Source of the DNA: UBA2033 sp035345875
GTDB taxonomy: Bacteria; Spirochaetota; Leptospiria; Leptospirales; Leptospiraceae
Reading direction: 5' to 3'
NCBI GenBank assembly: GCA_035345875.1
Contig: DAORDH010000022.1
Coordinates: forward strand, 23,176 to 87,175
DNA length: 64,000 nucleotides
The position numbers and the translations under genes are program-made. Shown here in pieces: positions 1 through 9,133 of the stretch. Under the pieces are notes generated by a model, which was given only the letters and a program-made list of their open reading frames with translations, ran no database searches and was not told the origin of the DNA. Position 1 is the stretch's first letter; each line of letters opens with the position of its first letter.

Positions 1-6
1 TCCGTA

Positions 7-1407
7 ATGTTAAAAGAGAGAAACCAAACTTTTAAGTTAATGTTTATTGGATTGGATTTAGTGATATCCTTTTCAGGGTTTTGGATCGCATTTTTACTTA
101 GATACTTTTTGGATAAGAGTTTTTATTTTAATACCTCGAATTATATTATTCTTTCTATTGTTTTATCGATTACACAGGTTTTAGCATTTATATCGATTGA
201 TCTTTATCATCCACGCAGAGGGCTCGCATTTTTTGATGAGCTTGTTGTGATTGCAAGTGGTGTAATCTTAAATTTACTTTTTATTTTGTCTCTATTGTTT
301 TTTTTTAGAGGAGAAGTCAGAGGAGAGAGCTTTTCTCGTTTGTTTGTAGCCTACTATGCTGTTACGAATATCCTACTTACTGCACTCGTTCATTACATTT
401 TCAGAATTGTATTGATGCGACTGAGGGAAAGAGGATATAACCTACGAAATGTAATCATCATTGGGACTGGAAAAACAGCAGAACGGATAACAGATGTTAT
501 CCAAGGACATAAAATTTATGGTTATAATATAGTCGGTTATATAAAGAGTATTTCCAAGTCTGATACAAGAAGTGATTTTAAAATCATTGGAAATCTAAAG
601 GATATTGAGAAAATTCTGTTAGAATATAAACCAGATCTTCTTATTTACGCCAAAGAATTTGCGGATAGTGAAAACCTACGTGAAATCATAGATATTTGTG
701 ATCATGAGAATATTGAATTAAAAATCATTCCTGAGTTTATTGAGTTTATTGCAGCGAAAGGAAGAGTAGAGGGAATGGACGGTGTTCCAATTATTTCTAT
801 TCGAGATATTCCTATGCGGATGGGCTACAATCGTTTTATTAAAAGATCTTTTGATTTTGTTTTTGCCTTGTTTTTTATAATTCTTTTTTCTCCTGTCTAC
901 CTTATCATTTCGATTTTAATTAAACTGACTTCTGAAGGAGATATTTTTATTCGCCAGGAGAGAGTAGGTCTTGATAATAAAAGTTTTTTTATGCTCAAAT
1001 TTAGAACTATGTATACACAAGCAAAGACAGATTCTGATACAATATGGACTACTAAGAATGATCCTAGGGTAACTCCAATTGGAGGGATTCTTCGTAAATT
1101 GTCGATAGATGAAACACCTCAGTTTTTTAATGTATTAGCAGGAAATATGTCTGTTGTGGGTCCTAGACCAGAAAGGCCATTCTTTGTTGAAAAATTTAAA
1201 AATGAACATAGACAATATATGAGACGTCATGCGGTAAAGGCTGGTATTACTGGTTGGGCGCAGGTAAATGGTTTGCGAGGAGATACATCCATTGAAAAAA
1301 GGATAGAAGCTGATATTTACTATATAGAGAACTGGTCTATCTTCTTTGATTTAAAAATAATTTTACTAACTCCCTTTACTGGTTTGATCAATAAAAATGC
1401 CTATTAA
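7..1407 (+). CDS. Undecaprenyl-phosphate sugar phosphotransferase
   Basis: Membrane enzyme of the WbaP/WcaJ type that starts surface polysaccharide assembly by moving a sugar-1-phosphate from a nucleotide sugar onto undecaprenyl phosphate. Visible: four to five hydrophobic helices in residues 10-135, a Rossmann-like segment (IIIGTGKTAERITDVI, about 148-165), one more hydrophobic stretch near 280-300, then the catalytic Bac_transf domain with RQERVGLDNKSFFMLKFRTM, SVVGPRPERP and AGITGWAQVNGLRGDT. The full 466-residue length matches the family. The sugar cannot be told from sequence. The reading frame is open upstream to the window edge, so the start at 7 is only the first in-frame ATG. A run of nine T occurs at 298-306 inside the gene. 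The next gene is convergent. Confidence 0.9.
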   Translation: MLKERNQTFKLMFIGLDLVISFSGFWIAFLLRYFLDKSFYFNTSNYIILSIVLSITQVLAFISIDLYHPRRGLAFFDELVVIASGVILNLLFILSLLFFFRGEVRGESFSRLFVAYYAVTNILLTALVHYIFRIVLMRLRERGYNLRNVIIIGTGKTAERITDVIQGHKIYGYNIVGYIKSISKSDTRSDFKIIGNLKDIEKILLEYKPDLLIYAKEFADSENLREIIDICDHENIELKIIPEFIEFIAAKGRVEGMDGVPIISIRDIPMRMGYNRFIKRSFDFVFALFFIILFSPVYLIISILIKLTSEGDIFIRQERVGLDNKSFFMLKFRTMYTQAKTDSDTIWTTKNDPRVTPIGGILRKLSIDETPQFFNVLAGNMSVVGPRPERPFFVEKFKNEHRQYMRRHAVKAGITGWAQVNGLRGDTSIEKRIEADIYYIENWSIFFDLKIILLTPFTGLINKNAY

Positions 1408-1518
1408 TACTTAGGATTGTGCAAAGAATTCGCTAAACGATTGAATCACAAAGCCAACTGCTTTCGTAGAATCTTTTTCATCTAGAAATTTATTTGGCAC
1501 AATCCCTTAACGGATTTT

Positions 1519-1956
1519 TTACGCTGCTAAAGTATTTTTAGAAGGTCCTGAAAGCTCTCTCAAATTTTCGCCCAATTCGAGTGGGATTTTCCAAGGTTTA
1601 TCTTTTTCTAGATCAAAGAAAATGGAATAGAAACGAGCCTTGCAAACCAATTCTCCATCTGACTTTCGATATAGGTTTTGGCAGGTGATCCCTCTCACTT
1701 TTTCTAAGCCCTCAAACCAAGTTTGAATGATTGCAGTTTCGGGATGATAGAGTGGCTTTTTATATTCAATTTCTGATTTATAGATAACAGGTCCTACATT
1801 TATTTTTCTAAGTTCTGCCAAGTTAAAACCTGTAGACTCTAGCGCTTGCATCCTAGCTTCATCAAAGTAAAATTGAAAGATTGCATTATTTACATGATGA
1901 TTTGAATCTAAATGACTCCATAGAACTGGAATTTCCGTTTGATGAAAAGTTTTCAT
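1519..1956 (-). CDS. Acyl-CoA thioesterase, 4HBT hotdog family
   Basis: Probable cytoplasmic thioesterase that hydrolyses an acyl-CoA. The protein is 145 residues, the usual size of a single hotdog domain. Near the N-terminus DSNHHVNNAIFQFYFDEAR carries the family's Asp/His-V-N-N signature and the start of the central helix. The ATG at 1956 has an AGGAG ribosome site. It is divergent from the TetR gene at 2064, and the short spacer holds two near-identical palindromes, so it is very probably the regulator's target. The substrate is unknown. The name rests on the fold signature, not on a substrate-specific motif. Confidence 0.82.
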   Translation of the reverse strand: MKTFHQTEIPVLWSHLDSNHHVNNAIFQFYFDEARMQALESTGFNLAELRKINVGPVIYKSEIEYKKPLYHPETAIIQTWFEGLEKVRGITCQNLYRKSDGELVCKARFYSIFFDLEKDKPWKIPLELGENLRELSGPSKNTLAA

Positions 1957-1970
1957 AAATCGCTCCTAAT

Positions 1971-2022
1971 ACAGACAGACTTGTCTGTTAATTATTTTTT
2001 TAATACAGACAGATTTGTCTAT
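1971..2022. promoter_or_regulatory. Double TetR-type operator between thioesterase and regulator
   Basis: Two copies of one 18-base palindrome: ACAGACAGACTTGTCTGT at 1971-1988 and ACAGACAGATTTGTCTAT at 2005-2022. Half-sites are ACAGACA and TGTCTGT around a 4-base spacer; copy starts are 34 bases apart. The first is a perfect inverted repeat of the arms, the second has one mismatch. Position between divergent genes, one of them a TetR repressor, points to an operator that controls both directions. Confidence 0.82.
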
Positions 2023-2063
2023 TTTTTTATTGATAAAAGAATATTTTTTTTTATTGTATTGCA

Positions 2064-2636
2064 ATGGGTCCGAGAGAGAGAATTTTAATAGTAGCAACTA
2101 AACTTTTTTATGAACAGGGGTATGTAAATACAGGAATCAACCAAATTATTCAAGAATCTAAAACTGCAAAGGCTAGTTTTTATGATTATTATCCATCAAA
2201 AGATATCTTAGGTAGAGCGGTCCTTCGAAAATTTTGTGCGGATGTCCTTTTTTGGCTTAGGCAAATCTTAAGAAAAAGTAAGACACCTGATTTATTTGCA
2301 AAAAATTTATGCTCTGCAATCAAAAAGCAAATCAAAGAAGAAAAAGGTTTTTACCAGGGTTGTCCTATTGCTCTTTTTTGTGCACAGCTTCCAAGTGAAA
2401 ATGATTTTTTTAAGCAAGATTTTAAAGAGTTTGTGAAAATATGGGAGACTATCTCCAATAAATACTTTTTAGAATTAAGAAAAAATAAAAAACTTAATCC
2501 TACTTTAAAAATTCCTGATCTTACTAGAAGAGTTTTTAATTTATATGAAGGAGCTCTAATCATGTGGAAACTCTCTGAAGATATAAATTATATCAATCAA
2601 CTGGAAACGGATTTAAATAAAGTTTTTAATTCTTAG
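2064..2636 (+). CDS. TetR/AcrR family transcriptional regulator
   Basis: One-component repressor. Residues 3-60 form the TetR_N helix-turn-helix (RERILIVATKLFYEQGYVNT, then ASFYDYYPSKDILGRAVL). The remaining 130 residues are an all-helical ligand domain with no recognised ligand class. A cysteine-proline pair (GCPIALFC, about residue 98) recalls the YxaF/LmrA-like C-terminal group. It is transcribed away from the thioesterase gene, and the twin palindromes at 1971-2022 lie directly upstream, so it most likely represses itself and the thioesterase. The inducer may be an acyl compound, by analogy with other thioesterase-linked TetR proteins; that is inference. Confidence 0.9.
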   Translation: MGPRERILIVATKLFYEQGYVNTGINQIIQESKTAKASFYDYYPSKDILGRAVLRKFCADVLFWLRQILRKSKTPDLFAKNLCSAIKKQIKEEKGFYQGCPIALFCAQLPSENDFFKQDFKEFVKIWETISNKYFLELRKNKKLNPTLKIPDLTRRVFNLYEGALIMWKLSEDINYINQLETDLNKVFNS

Positions 2637-2659
2637 CTCATCTTGCCCTAGCTGGGGTA

Positions 2660-3535
2660 TTAAAGATTCTTTTTGAAAAAATTAGAAGCGCGTAATTCAG
2701 CTTCTTCCTTATGAGTATTCCAGATGAACTCATGTTTATTGCAAGCGGGGACCCATTTTTCTTTTGGTTCTTTTGCATTTTTAAATAATTCTTCTGCATG
2801 GGAAGAATCTACATAATCATCCTTATCACAATGGAAGATGAGAATAGGTCTTGGGGAGATATTTCCAATTTTATCAACAGGTCTAACGTCCTCAATTTTC
2901 ATTTTAGCTCTAAAGTTTAAAACTTCTCTCACAATTGGAATAAGTGGGTAGTAGGGAATTCCAAAATCACGGTTAGCCGCCTCGGATAATACGTTAAGCG
3001 CTGAGGCATAACCACTGCTAAAAAGACCAGCTTTGATTCGATTGTCCTTCTCCATAGCTAGAATACTAGTTGCAGCACCCATTGAAAATCCAAATATTCC
3101 AACCGTTTTGATTTTCTTTTCTTGGATTAAAAAATCAACGGCAGCTTTCACATCGTTTACTTCATAAAATCCCATAGTTGCAAATTCACCACTGTTACGT
3201 CTTAGGCTCAGTGCTAGGAGATTGTATCCTGATTCGTTTAAGACTTTAGCAAATCGAAGACCTTCGTTTCTAGAACCACCGTGTCCATGAACAAGTAAAA
3301 TTGCCTTATCAGAATTATCTGCAGGTATAAACCAACTTTCTAGTTCTAATCCATCTTGATTCTTAATTTTAATCGTTTCATATTTTAAGTTCAGTTCAGA
3401 AGGAGTATCACAAAAGACATGATGTTCTTTGGAACAATTTGTTTTGGGTAGTAATACCATAGAAGAGAAGAACCAAGGGATATAAACTAATACTAATAAA
3501 ATAACAATGAGGAGAATAGATTTCTTTTTATTCAT
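2660..3535 (-). CDS. Membrane-anchored alpha/beta hydrolase
   Basis: Serine hydrolase of the S33/BAAT-like alpha/beta fold. An N-terminal hydrophobic segment (about residues 5-30) is an uncleaved anchor or signal peptide, placing the enzyme outside the inner membrane. The oxyanion loop HGHGG is near residue 83, the nucleophile elbow GFSMG near 150, the acid in CDKDDYVD near 240 and the base in NKHEF near 270, so the full Ser-Asp-His triad is present. The substrate is unknown; esterase or peptidase are both possible. It is convergent with the TetR gene, 23 bp apart. It stands alone on its strand. Confidence 0.85.
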   Translation of the reverse strand: MNKKKSILLIVILLVLVYIPWFFSSMVLLPKTNCSKEHHVFCDTPSELNLKYETIKIKNQDGLELESWFIPADNSDKAILLVHGHGGSRNEGLRFAKVLNESGYNLLALSLRRNSGEFATMGFYEVNDVKAAVDFLIQEKKIKTVGIFGFSMGAATSILAMEKDNRIKAGLFSSGYASALNVLSEAANRDFGIPYYPLIPIVREVLNFRAKMKIEDVRPVDKIGNISPRPILIFHCDKDDYVDSSHAEELFKNAKEPKEKWVPACNKHEFIWNTHKEEAELRASNFFKKNL

Positions 3536-3899
3536 AAATGAAAACTCAAATTTAATTTAAACTTTCTACAAGCAATTTTTAAGATTCGTATAATTTCCTA
3601 TCCAAGATTTATTGTATCTTTCTAAACATTGTGTTATCAATCCTGATTTTTTTCAGTCATTGCTTTTTAAAAATTGAAATCGGAACCAATAAATAGCTTA
3701 AAAAAAATAGGATACAAGGTTTTACAAAAAATCCAAATAAAATATTTTGATGGGGTAATTGCAAAGTAATTCTAAAGTTTTCTTTTAATAATTCTTACTT
3801 TCTAATCTTTCAATATCCTGTTTTTAGTTTTGAATCAATTACAGATAGTAAATAAATATTTTACAGTAATATCAATAACAACAAACATAGTTATAGAGA
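3536..3899. other. Intergenic region, divergent promoters
   Basis: About 420 AT-rich bases, counting to the preferred start at 3960, between two divergent genes. Promoters for both must lie here, but no single convincing pair of boxes stands out. No RNA gene, repeat or small ORF with a good ribosome site was found. Confidence 0.4.
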
Positions 3900-3959
3900 G
3901 TGCCAATAGAATGGTTTTCTCACACGATTAAATTTTTTAGTAGATTTGGGAGTAATCTA

Positions 3960-5603
3960 ATGAGGAAAAAAATAACTTTCATTTTCATCCTTATTTTTCT
4001 AACAGGAACATTCTGTTTGAAAACGAAAAAGAGTGCATTTGATTTTTCCACCGGGGGAGTAGGCTTATTTAGTTTTTTTTATGGCTATTTATATGGGTTT
4101 CAAATCAATGCAGTGACCGTTCCACCCTCCATAACTTCTGCAAGTATTCTACCCGATGTAACTGTTACTTTTTCCTCTAATCTCTTGGCTTCTAGTGCTA
4201 CAAATAATTCTGTTAAACTCTTTGATAAAAATGGGACACAAATCACTACAACAATGAGTGTTTCTGGAAACACTTTGAAAGTTTCCGCAAATTCGATGCT
4301 TAGTTTTAGTTCAATTTATACATTGAGTCTAACGACTCAACTCAGTGACAGTTCTGGTCGAACTTTAAGTTCTAATTATTCCACTTCGTTTACAACGGAT
4401 ACAGGAACAGATCACTTCTTACGAAGTTCTAGTTTAAACATTGATGGGACTACTCCTCTTGGGTATATTATATCCTCGCGAGTATATCCTACCACTGATA
4501 AATTATATTTTGCTTGGGCTGAGAAGGCAGATGCTACTCTTGGAAATATTGCATTTTTACATGTAAAATCCATTGATAAAAATAAATCTGTTTCCTTGAT
4601 TGGCACGAATCTAAACTATGATGGCTCTAAATCTGCCGATGGACCTAGCATGAGTAGTATAGATAATACTCTCTATCTTGCATGGAGAGAAAATGTGGAA
4701 ATAAGGGTAAAATCTTTTAATGGTTCCTCTTGGACGTCATCCGACAGTGGATCTCTTACAAGTGTTCCTACTCCTATTGCAACAGATCGACCCTATTTAC
4801 ACACATTCAATGGAAAGTTATATTGTATATTTGGAGAGGAAATATCTACAGGTGCCCGTTTAGTTAGAATCAAAGAACTCAATGGAACGACTTGGAGTTT
4901 TATCGATGGCGGATTATTAAACTCGAAAAATCCAACCTCTACCGATGGAGCTGGATATAAACCAGTCTTAATAACTTACAATAATATACTATATGCAGCC
5001 TGGATGGAGAAAAATCAATCTACGGGTGGATTAGATGTGCGAATTAAGAAATACAATGGAAGTAATTCTTGGAGTTTTATAGACAATGGAGGAATTCAAT
5101 ACAATAATGGAATGTCTACTAACGCAGATATTAGTCCATATCTAGTTACTTTGGTATCAAATAATAATAAGTTATATTCTTTTTGGATAGAGGATATATC
5201 GGGGAGTTCAAGGCAAATCAGAGGTAAAGTTTTTAATGGGAACGATACATCGCCTAGTTGGACATCGATTGACAATGGCTCTTCTTTGAGCTATGGTGGA
5301 GCGAATAGTCTAACGTATGCTCTTACTTCCATTTCCCATAACAATCGGGTTTTTATTCTCTGGCAAGAATTTACCTCTGGAGTTGTTCAGTTACGGCTTG
5401 CAACTTTTTCGGGAGAGGACTCTGCACCTAGATGGTTTTTTGTGGATTCAAATCCTACTACTGATAAGGGATTAACTTTTAATACAACAAAGAGTGCTGC
5501 ACAGGGATCGATGGGTAGTTTTAATGGAAATTTATACATAGGTTGGTCTGAACAATTTTCAGGAAATGAATACAATGCCTATGTAAGTCGAATGGCATTT
5601 TAG
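3960..5603 (+). CDS. Surface lipoprotein with Ig-like and propeller-like repeats
   Basis: Probable outer-surface lipoprotein. The start is set at the ATG at 3960 because GGGAG precedes it and it yields a clean lipoprotein signal, with a lipobox ending TGTFC near residue 19; an in-frame GTG at 3900 would add 20 residues before the signal. An Ig-like module (about 45-135) is of the Big_5/SbsA type. The rest is a chain of about six repeats of 50-60 residues with aromatic cores such as SWSFIDNG, TWSFIDGG and SWTSIDNG and a LYxxWxE strand, suggesting a beta-propeller. Function is unknown; binding to a host or matrix component is possible. Confidence 0.75.
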   Translation: MRKKITFIFILIFLTGTFCLKTKKSAFDFSTGGVGLFSFFYGYLYGFQINAVTVPPSITSASILPDVTVTFSSNLLASSATNNSVKLFDKNGTQITTTMSVSGNTLKVSANSMLSFSSIYTLSLTTQLSDSSGRTLSSNYSTSFTTDTGTDHFLRSSSLNIDGTTPLGYIISSRVYPTTDKLYFAWAEKADATLGNIAFLHVKSIDKNKSVSLIGTNLNYDGSKSADGPSMSSIDNTLYLAWRENVEIRVKSFNGSSWTSSDSGSLTSVPTPIATDRPYLHTFNGKLYCIFGEEISTGARLVRIKELNGTTWSFIDGGLLNSKNPTSTDGAGYKPVLITYNNILYAAWMEKNQSTGGLDVRIKKYNGSNSWSFIDNGGIQYNNGMSTNADISPYLVTLVSNNNKLYSFWIEDISGSSRQIRGKVFNGNDTSPSWTSIDNGSSLSYGGANSLTYALTSISHNNRVFILWQEFTSGVVQLRLATFSGEDSAPRWFFVDSNPTTDKGLTFNTTKSAAQGSMGSFNGNLYIGWSEQFSGNEYNAYVSRMAF

Positions 5604-5623
5604 TTTTATTCGAAAAACTAAAA
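5598..5623 (+). terminator. AT-only hairpin at the lipoprotein stop codon
   Basis: Perfect 10-base arms TTTTAGTTTT (5598-5607) and AAAACTAAAA (5614-5623) around a 6-base loop. The left arm contains the TAG stop. Weak because it lacks GC pairs, but the position fits. Confidence 0.35.
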
Positions 5624-5796
5624 TTATTTCTATTTCAATAAGAATATTTTTAGTTATTTAGGGTAATAACCCTTGAAATATAAGGCAAATGTTGAAATAA
5701 ATAAAAAAATAGTTAAATATCGAATTATTATACTTGAATTTAATTCCAGAATATTTTGTAGTGTAAAGTAAATTGTTACACTTAAAAGGATCGAAA

Positions 5797-6873
5797 ATGA
5801 GTTCAAAATTATTTTCAAAAACTAAACTAGGAAATCTCGAATTAAAAAATGCATTTGTAATGGCACCTATGACTCGTTGTAGAGCTATCGGAAACATCCC
5901 AAATGATTTAATGGCAACTTACTATTCACAACGAGCTGGTGCAGGTCTCATAGTTACGGAAGGAACATCACCCTCCCCGAATGGATTAGGCTATGCCCGA
6001 ATTCCAGGTATTTTTTCGAAAGCGCAAGTGGAGGGTTGGAAGAAAGTGACCTCTGCTGTTCATGAAAAAGGAACAAAAATTTTTGTCCAACTAATGCATG
6101 TAGGAAGAATTGGACATGTTGATAATTTACCGGAAGGAGCTGAATTAGTTGCACCTTCAGCAATTGCTGCGAAGGGTCAAATGTGGACCGATAAAAACGG
6201 GATGCAAGACCACCCAGTTCCAAGAGAAATGACAAAATCAGACCTAGAAAAAACAAAACAAGAATTTGTGACAGCATCCGAAAATGCAATCAGCGCCGGT
6301 TTTGATGGTGTTGAACTGCATGGAGCAAATGGTTATTTATTGGATCAATTTTTAAATCCAGGCTCAAACCAAAGAAAAGATGAATATGGCGGTAGTATTG
6401 AAAATAGATGTCGTTATGTGATAGAGGTTGCAAAAGAAGTTTCTGCTAAAATAGGAAAAGAAAAAGTAGGAATTCGCTTATCTCCCTATGGCGCGTTTAA
6501 TGATCTATTTCCATTTCCTGAAACAGAAGAGGAATATGCTTATCTAGCATCGGAGTTAAATAAATTAGGGATTGCTTATATACATTTAGTAGATCATTCT
6601 TCAATGGGAGCTCCTAAAGTAGAGCCATCAACAGTTAAAAAGATTAGAAGTAATTTCAAAAATACTTTGATCTTAAGTGGTGGATATGATCGAAAAAAAG
6701 CAGAAGCCGATTTAGATTCAAATGCAGGAGATTTAATTGCCTTTGGAAAACCGTTTCTTGCAAATCCGGATTTAGTGGTTCGTTTGGAAAAAAATGCAGG
6801 TTTAAATCAAGTGGATATGTCTACTTTTTATTCTGCAGACTCCAAGGGTTATACTGATTATCCTACACTTTAA
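5797..6873 (+). CDS. Old yellow enzyme family ene-reductase (NemA-like)
   Basis: FMN-dependent NAD(P)H oxidoreductase of the alkene reductase class, cytoplasmic. The ATG at 5797 is preferred: AAAAGGA sits 6 bases upstream and the protein then begins MSSKLFSKTKLGNLELKN like other family members. An in-frame TTG at 5773 is less likely. Seen: MAPMTRCRA (FMN contact), VQLMHVGRIGH, the active-site pair in DGVELHGANGYL (His-x-x-Asn), LDQFLNPGSNQRKDEYGG, and LILSGGYD near the phosphate site. At 358 residues it is full length. A second, more distant member lies at 42977-44185. The physiological substrate is unknown. Confidence 0.92.
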   Translation: MSSKLFSKTKLGNLELKNAFVMAPMTRCRAIGNIPNDLMATYYSQRAGAGLIVTEGTSPSPNGLGYARIPGIFSKAQVEGWKKVTSAVHEKGTKIFVQLMHVGRIGHVDNLPEGAELVAPSAIAAKGQMWTDKNGMQDHPVPREMTKSDLEKTKQEFVTASENAISAGFDGVELHGANGYLLDQFLNPGSNQRKDEYGGSIENRCRYVIEVAKEVSAKIGKEKVGIRLSPYGAFNDLFPFPETEEEYAYLASELNKLGIAYIHLVDHSSMGAPKVEPSTVKKIRSNFKNTLILSGGYDRKKAEADLDSNAGDLIAFGKPFLANPDLVVRLEKNAGLNQVDMSTFYSADSKGYTDYPTL

Positions 6874-7256
6874 TTCATAAAATAGATATTTCAGTTCTTG
6901 GTTCTACCGATTTATATACTTATTTTTTATGATCAAAATTGATTTGTAAATCGGTAGATGTCTATTTGGAAGAAAATTTTACTAACTAACTCACCTTATG
7001 CAAGGCGAATCAAATCTTTACATAAGCTTTGCTACCTTTGTCATTGAAAAATGAGAATCGGTTTGAGTAGAGCGAAAGCGAAGGAACGAAGAGACTGTCC
7101 AATCATTTCTTTATAAGCTTTCCAACAGTCGAGTTTGTTGATTTTATTAATTCATTCACATTCTCTAATATTCTATGAATTAGCATTGATTTTTTAATTA
7201 TTAATTTTGCGTAACAGCAGTAACTAAGAATAAAATCTAGATTGGATTTACGAAAT
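6874..7256. other. Convergent intergenic region with an inverted repeat
   Basis: 383 bases between convergent genes. A perfect 11-base inverted repeat, CTACCGATTTA (6904-6914) and TAAATCGGTAG (6947-6957), surrounds a 32-base AT-rich loop. It may be a transcript end or a remnant of the ACCGAT-type repeat family seen elsewhere. The rest shows no gene. Confidence 0.4.
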
Positions 7257-8141
7257 TTATAAAAAAAAGATTCTAGAGTGATTGCTAAAAAAGGATTCCA
7301 GTAAATCTTTATCAGCTTTTGAAATTTTTTCTTCTTGTTCTAGTAAACGAACAATTTGAATTCTTTCCTCATTCGATGTGTTTTTTAGTTTAGTATAGAA
7401 CCATTGAAGAGGAAAAATTTTATCTCTGACTGTTTCATATTCATCCATAATCATTTTTACTCTTTCTAAACTGGCTAAACTAAAGTTTGCTATTTCTCGA
7501 TACTCATTTAAAATTTCTAGCATGCCGGTTGAGTCGTCTTTTAGTATCTCTAAAAGTCTAAAATAGAGTTCAGGGTTAATCTTTGCGAGTGTAAATACAT
7601 CATCCTCTAGAGCTAGGTAAAGTCTCTTCTCTGTTTCATTGTCATTGGGCATAATTTCTGTTAGCCGCTGTGAGTATTTTGGAGATAGAATCAACAAAAA
7701 TAGCGATGCAAGTTTAAATTCTTCTTCACTTACTAATGAATGAATCATTTCTAATTTTTTCTCTTCTGAAAAATATTTTACGAAATGATTTTGTTTTATC
7801 TCAAAAAAATTTCTACCACCATTTGCATTTTGTTTTTCTAGATATTCATAATAATTTGCTTTTAAAATCATAGATAGGATATCATTTTTAAAAAATTTAA
7901 GCTTTTCTGCCACTTTAGTAGGTTCAGAAATGTGTATGAAGTATTTTAAACAAATAATGAGTTCAATGTTTTCTTTCGCTTTAGAGGACAGAAATAGAGG
8001 GTTTGCATTTTCAAATGCATTGTAAGCGATAGATAGAGGGAGGTTTCCTTCGTAAAAAGACAAAATCTTACTATCGGCGATGCAAGCTTTATCATGCAGG
8101 CATCCCTCACAGTATTTGAAATAAGAATTACATTCGGGCAT
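7257..8141 (-). CDS. Uncharacterised protein with N-terminal cysteine cluster
   Basis: I do not recognise this family. It is a soluble, mostly helical protein of 294 residues, counted from the ATG at 8141; an in-frame TTG two codons upstream is the alternative. Counted from that ATG, cysteines fall at positions 4, 11, 14 and 20 (ECNSYFKYCEGCLHDKAC), a spacing that could hold zinc or an iron-sulphur cluster. The remainder is rich in Leu, Glu and Lys with no visible catalytic motif or membrane segment. Helical-repeat folding is possible. It is monocistronic, with over 380 bases of non-coding DNA on each side. Confidence 0.72.
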   Translation of the reverse strand: MPECNSYFKYCEGCLHDKACIADSKILSFYEGNLPLSIAYNAFENANPLFLSSKAKENIELIICLKYFIHISEPTKVAEKLKFFKNDILSMILKANYYEYLEKQNANGGRNFFEIKQNHFVKYFSEEKKLEMIHSLVSEEEFKLASLFLLILSPKYSQRLTEIMPNDNETEKRLYLALEDDVFTLAKINPELYFRLLEILKDDSTGMLEILNEYREIANFSLASLERVKMIMDEYETVRDKIFPLQWFYTKLKNTSNEERIQIVRLLEQEEKISKADKDLLESFFSNHSRIFFL

Positions 8142-8147
8142 TTTCAA

Positions 8148-8567
8148 TGTCTCTTCTGGAAAATTTTAGAAAATTGAATTTCTCAAATTACCATTTCTTC
8201 TTATATCCATTTTAACAGTAATTTATTAAATCGTCATTTACTATTCTGTGAGACTTAAAAATTTATTAAAAAGCAACGTGGTTAATATCAATTTGCCGCA
8301 AAAAATTTTTTAAGATTAAGAATCAATCTATATTAAATATTTCATTTTGAGATACATTTACAATTTTTTGCAATCGCTCTGAAGAAGTACGGGTTTTACG
8401 CAGTGCAAAATTCAATCAGGTTAGTTTAACTGGAAATACGAAATGATTCGGTTCAAAATTGCTCTATTGTTGTATCAATAAATGAAATATTTTTGCATTA
8501 GTAAATCTTTCTGTAAGTCTCTATTATAGCGATTGACAATTATGAAAAAATCTAAGGAGTAAATAAT
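8148..8567. other. Intergenic region, divergent promoters
   Basis: About 420 AT-rich bases between divergent genes. TTGACA occurs at 8533-8538 but a matching -10 box would fall on the ribosome site, so it is not called. No RNA gene or repeat was seen. Confidence 0.35.
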
Positions 8568-9128
8568 ATGAAACATATAGTTCTGTTTATATTTTTACTC
8601 ATTCCGATATTCAATCTTTTTGCGAATTCAAATAAGAAGTGGGAGATGCTAAATGATTGCAAATATCTAGAGAACAAATCGAATGATGGAGATTCTTTTC
8701 ATGTTGAATGTGATAAAGAATATTTATTTCGACTTTATTTTGTTGATACACCTGAGTCCGATGATTCTTTCCCAAATAGGGTGGAAGAGCAAGCTGATTA
8801 TTTTGGTATAAGTTCTCCTGAATCTATAGAACTTGGCAAGACTGCGGCTAGTTTTACAAAACAAGCTTTGATGGATAAAAAATTTACAGTTTGGACACGC
8901 TGGAAAGATGCAATGGGACGTAGCAAATTGAATCGCTACTATGCAATCATAATTGTAGATCGAAAAAGTTTGATAGAGTTACTTGTCGAAAATGGTTTAG
9001 CTCGAATCCATGGAGCGAATGCAAATTTGCCTGATGGTAAAAAATCCAAGCACTATATAAAAAAATTAAAAACACTAGAAGCAATCGCGAAAAAAAATGG
9101 AGTAGGCGGCTGGAATCAAAAAGAGTAG
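8568..9128 (+). CDS. Secreted staphylococcal-nuclease-like protein
   Basis: Exported SNase-fold nuclease of the thermonuclease family. A signal peptide covers residues 1-20 (hydrophobic core, cleavage near FANS). The fold motifs are NDGDSFHVEC, then LYFVDTPESDD with the metal-binding Asp and first catalytic Arg region, SFTKQALMDKKFTVWTRW with the later strand, and ENGLARIHGANA near the C-terminus. The 186 residues fit a single SNc domain. The start has a clear AAGGAG site. It may degrade nucleic acid outside the cell or in the periplasm. It is convergent with the next gene. Confidence 0.87.
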   Translation: MKHIVLFIFLLIPIFNLFANSNKKWEMLNDCKYLENKSNDGDSFHVECDKEYLFRLYFVDTPESDDSFPNRVEEQADYFGISSPESIELGKTAASFTKQALMDKKFTVWTRWKDAMGRSKLNRYYAIIIVDRKSLIELLVENGLARIHGANANLPDGKKSKHYIKKLKTLEAIAKKNGVGGWNQKE

Positions 9129-9133
9129 ACTAT

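Noticed and set aside
8533..8538. TTGACA upstream of the nuclease gene
   Set aside because: A -10 box at the right distance would overlap the ribosome site and is not present.
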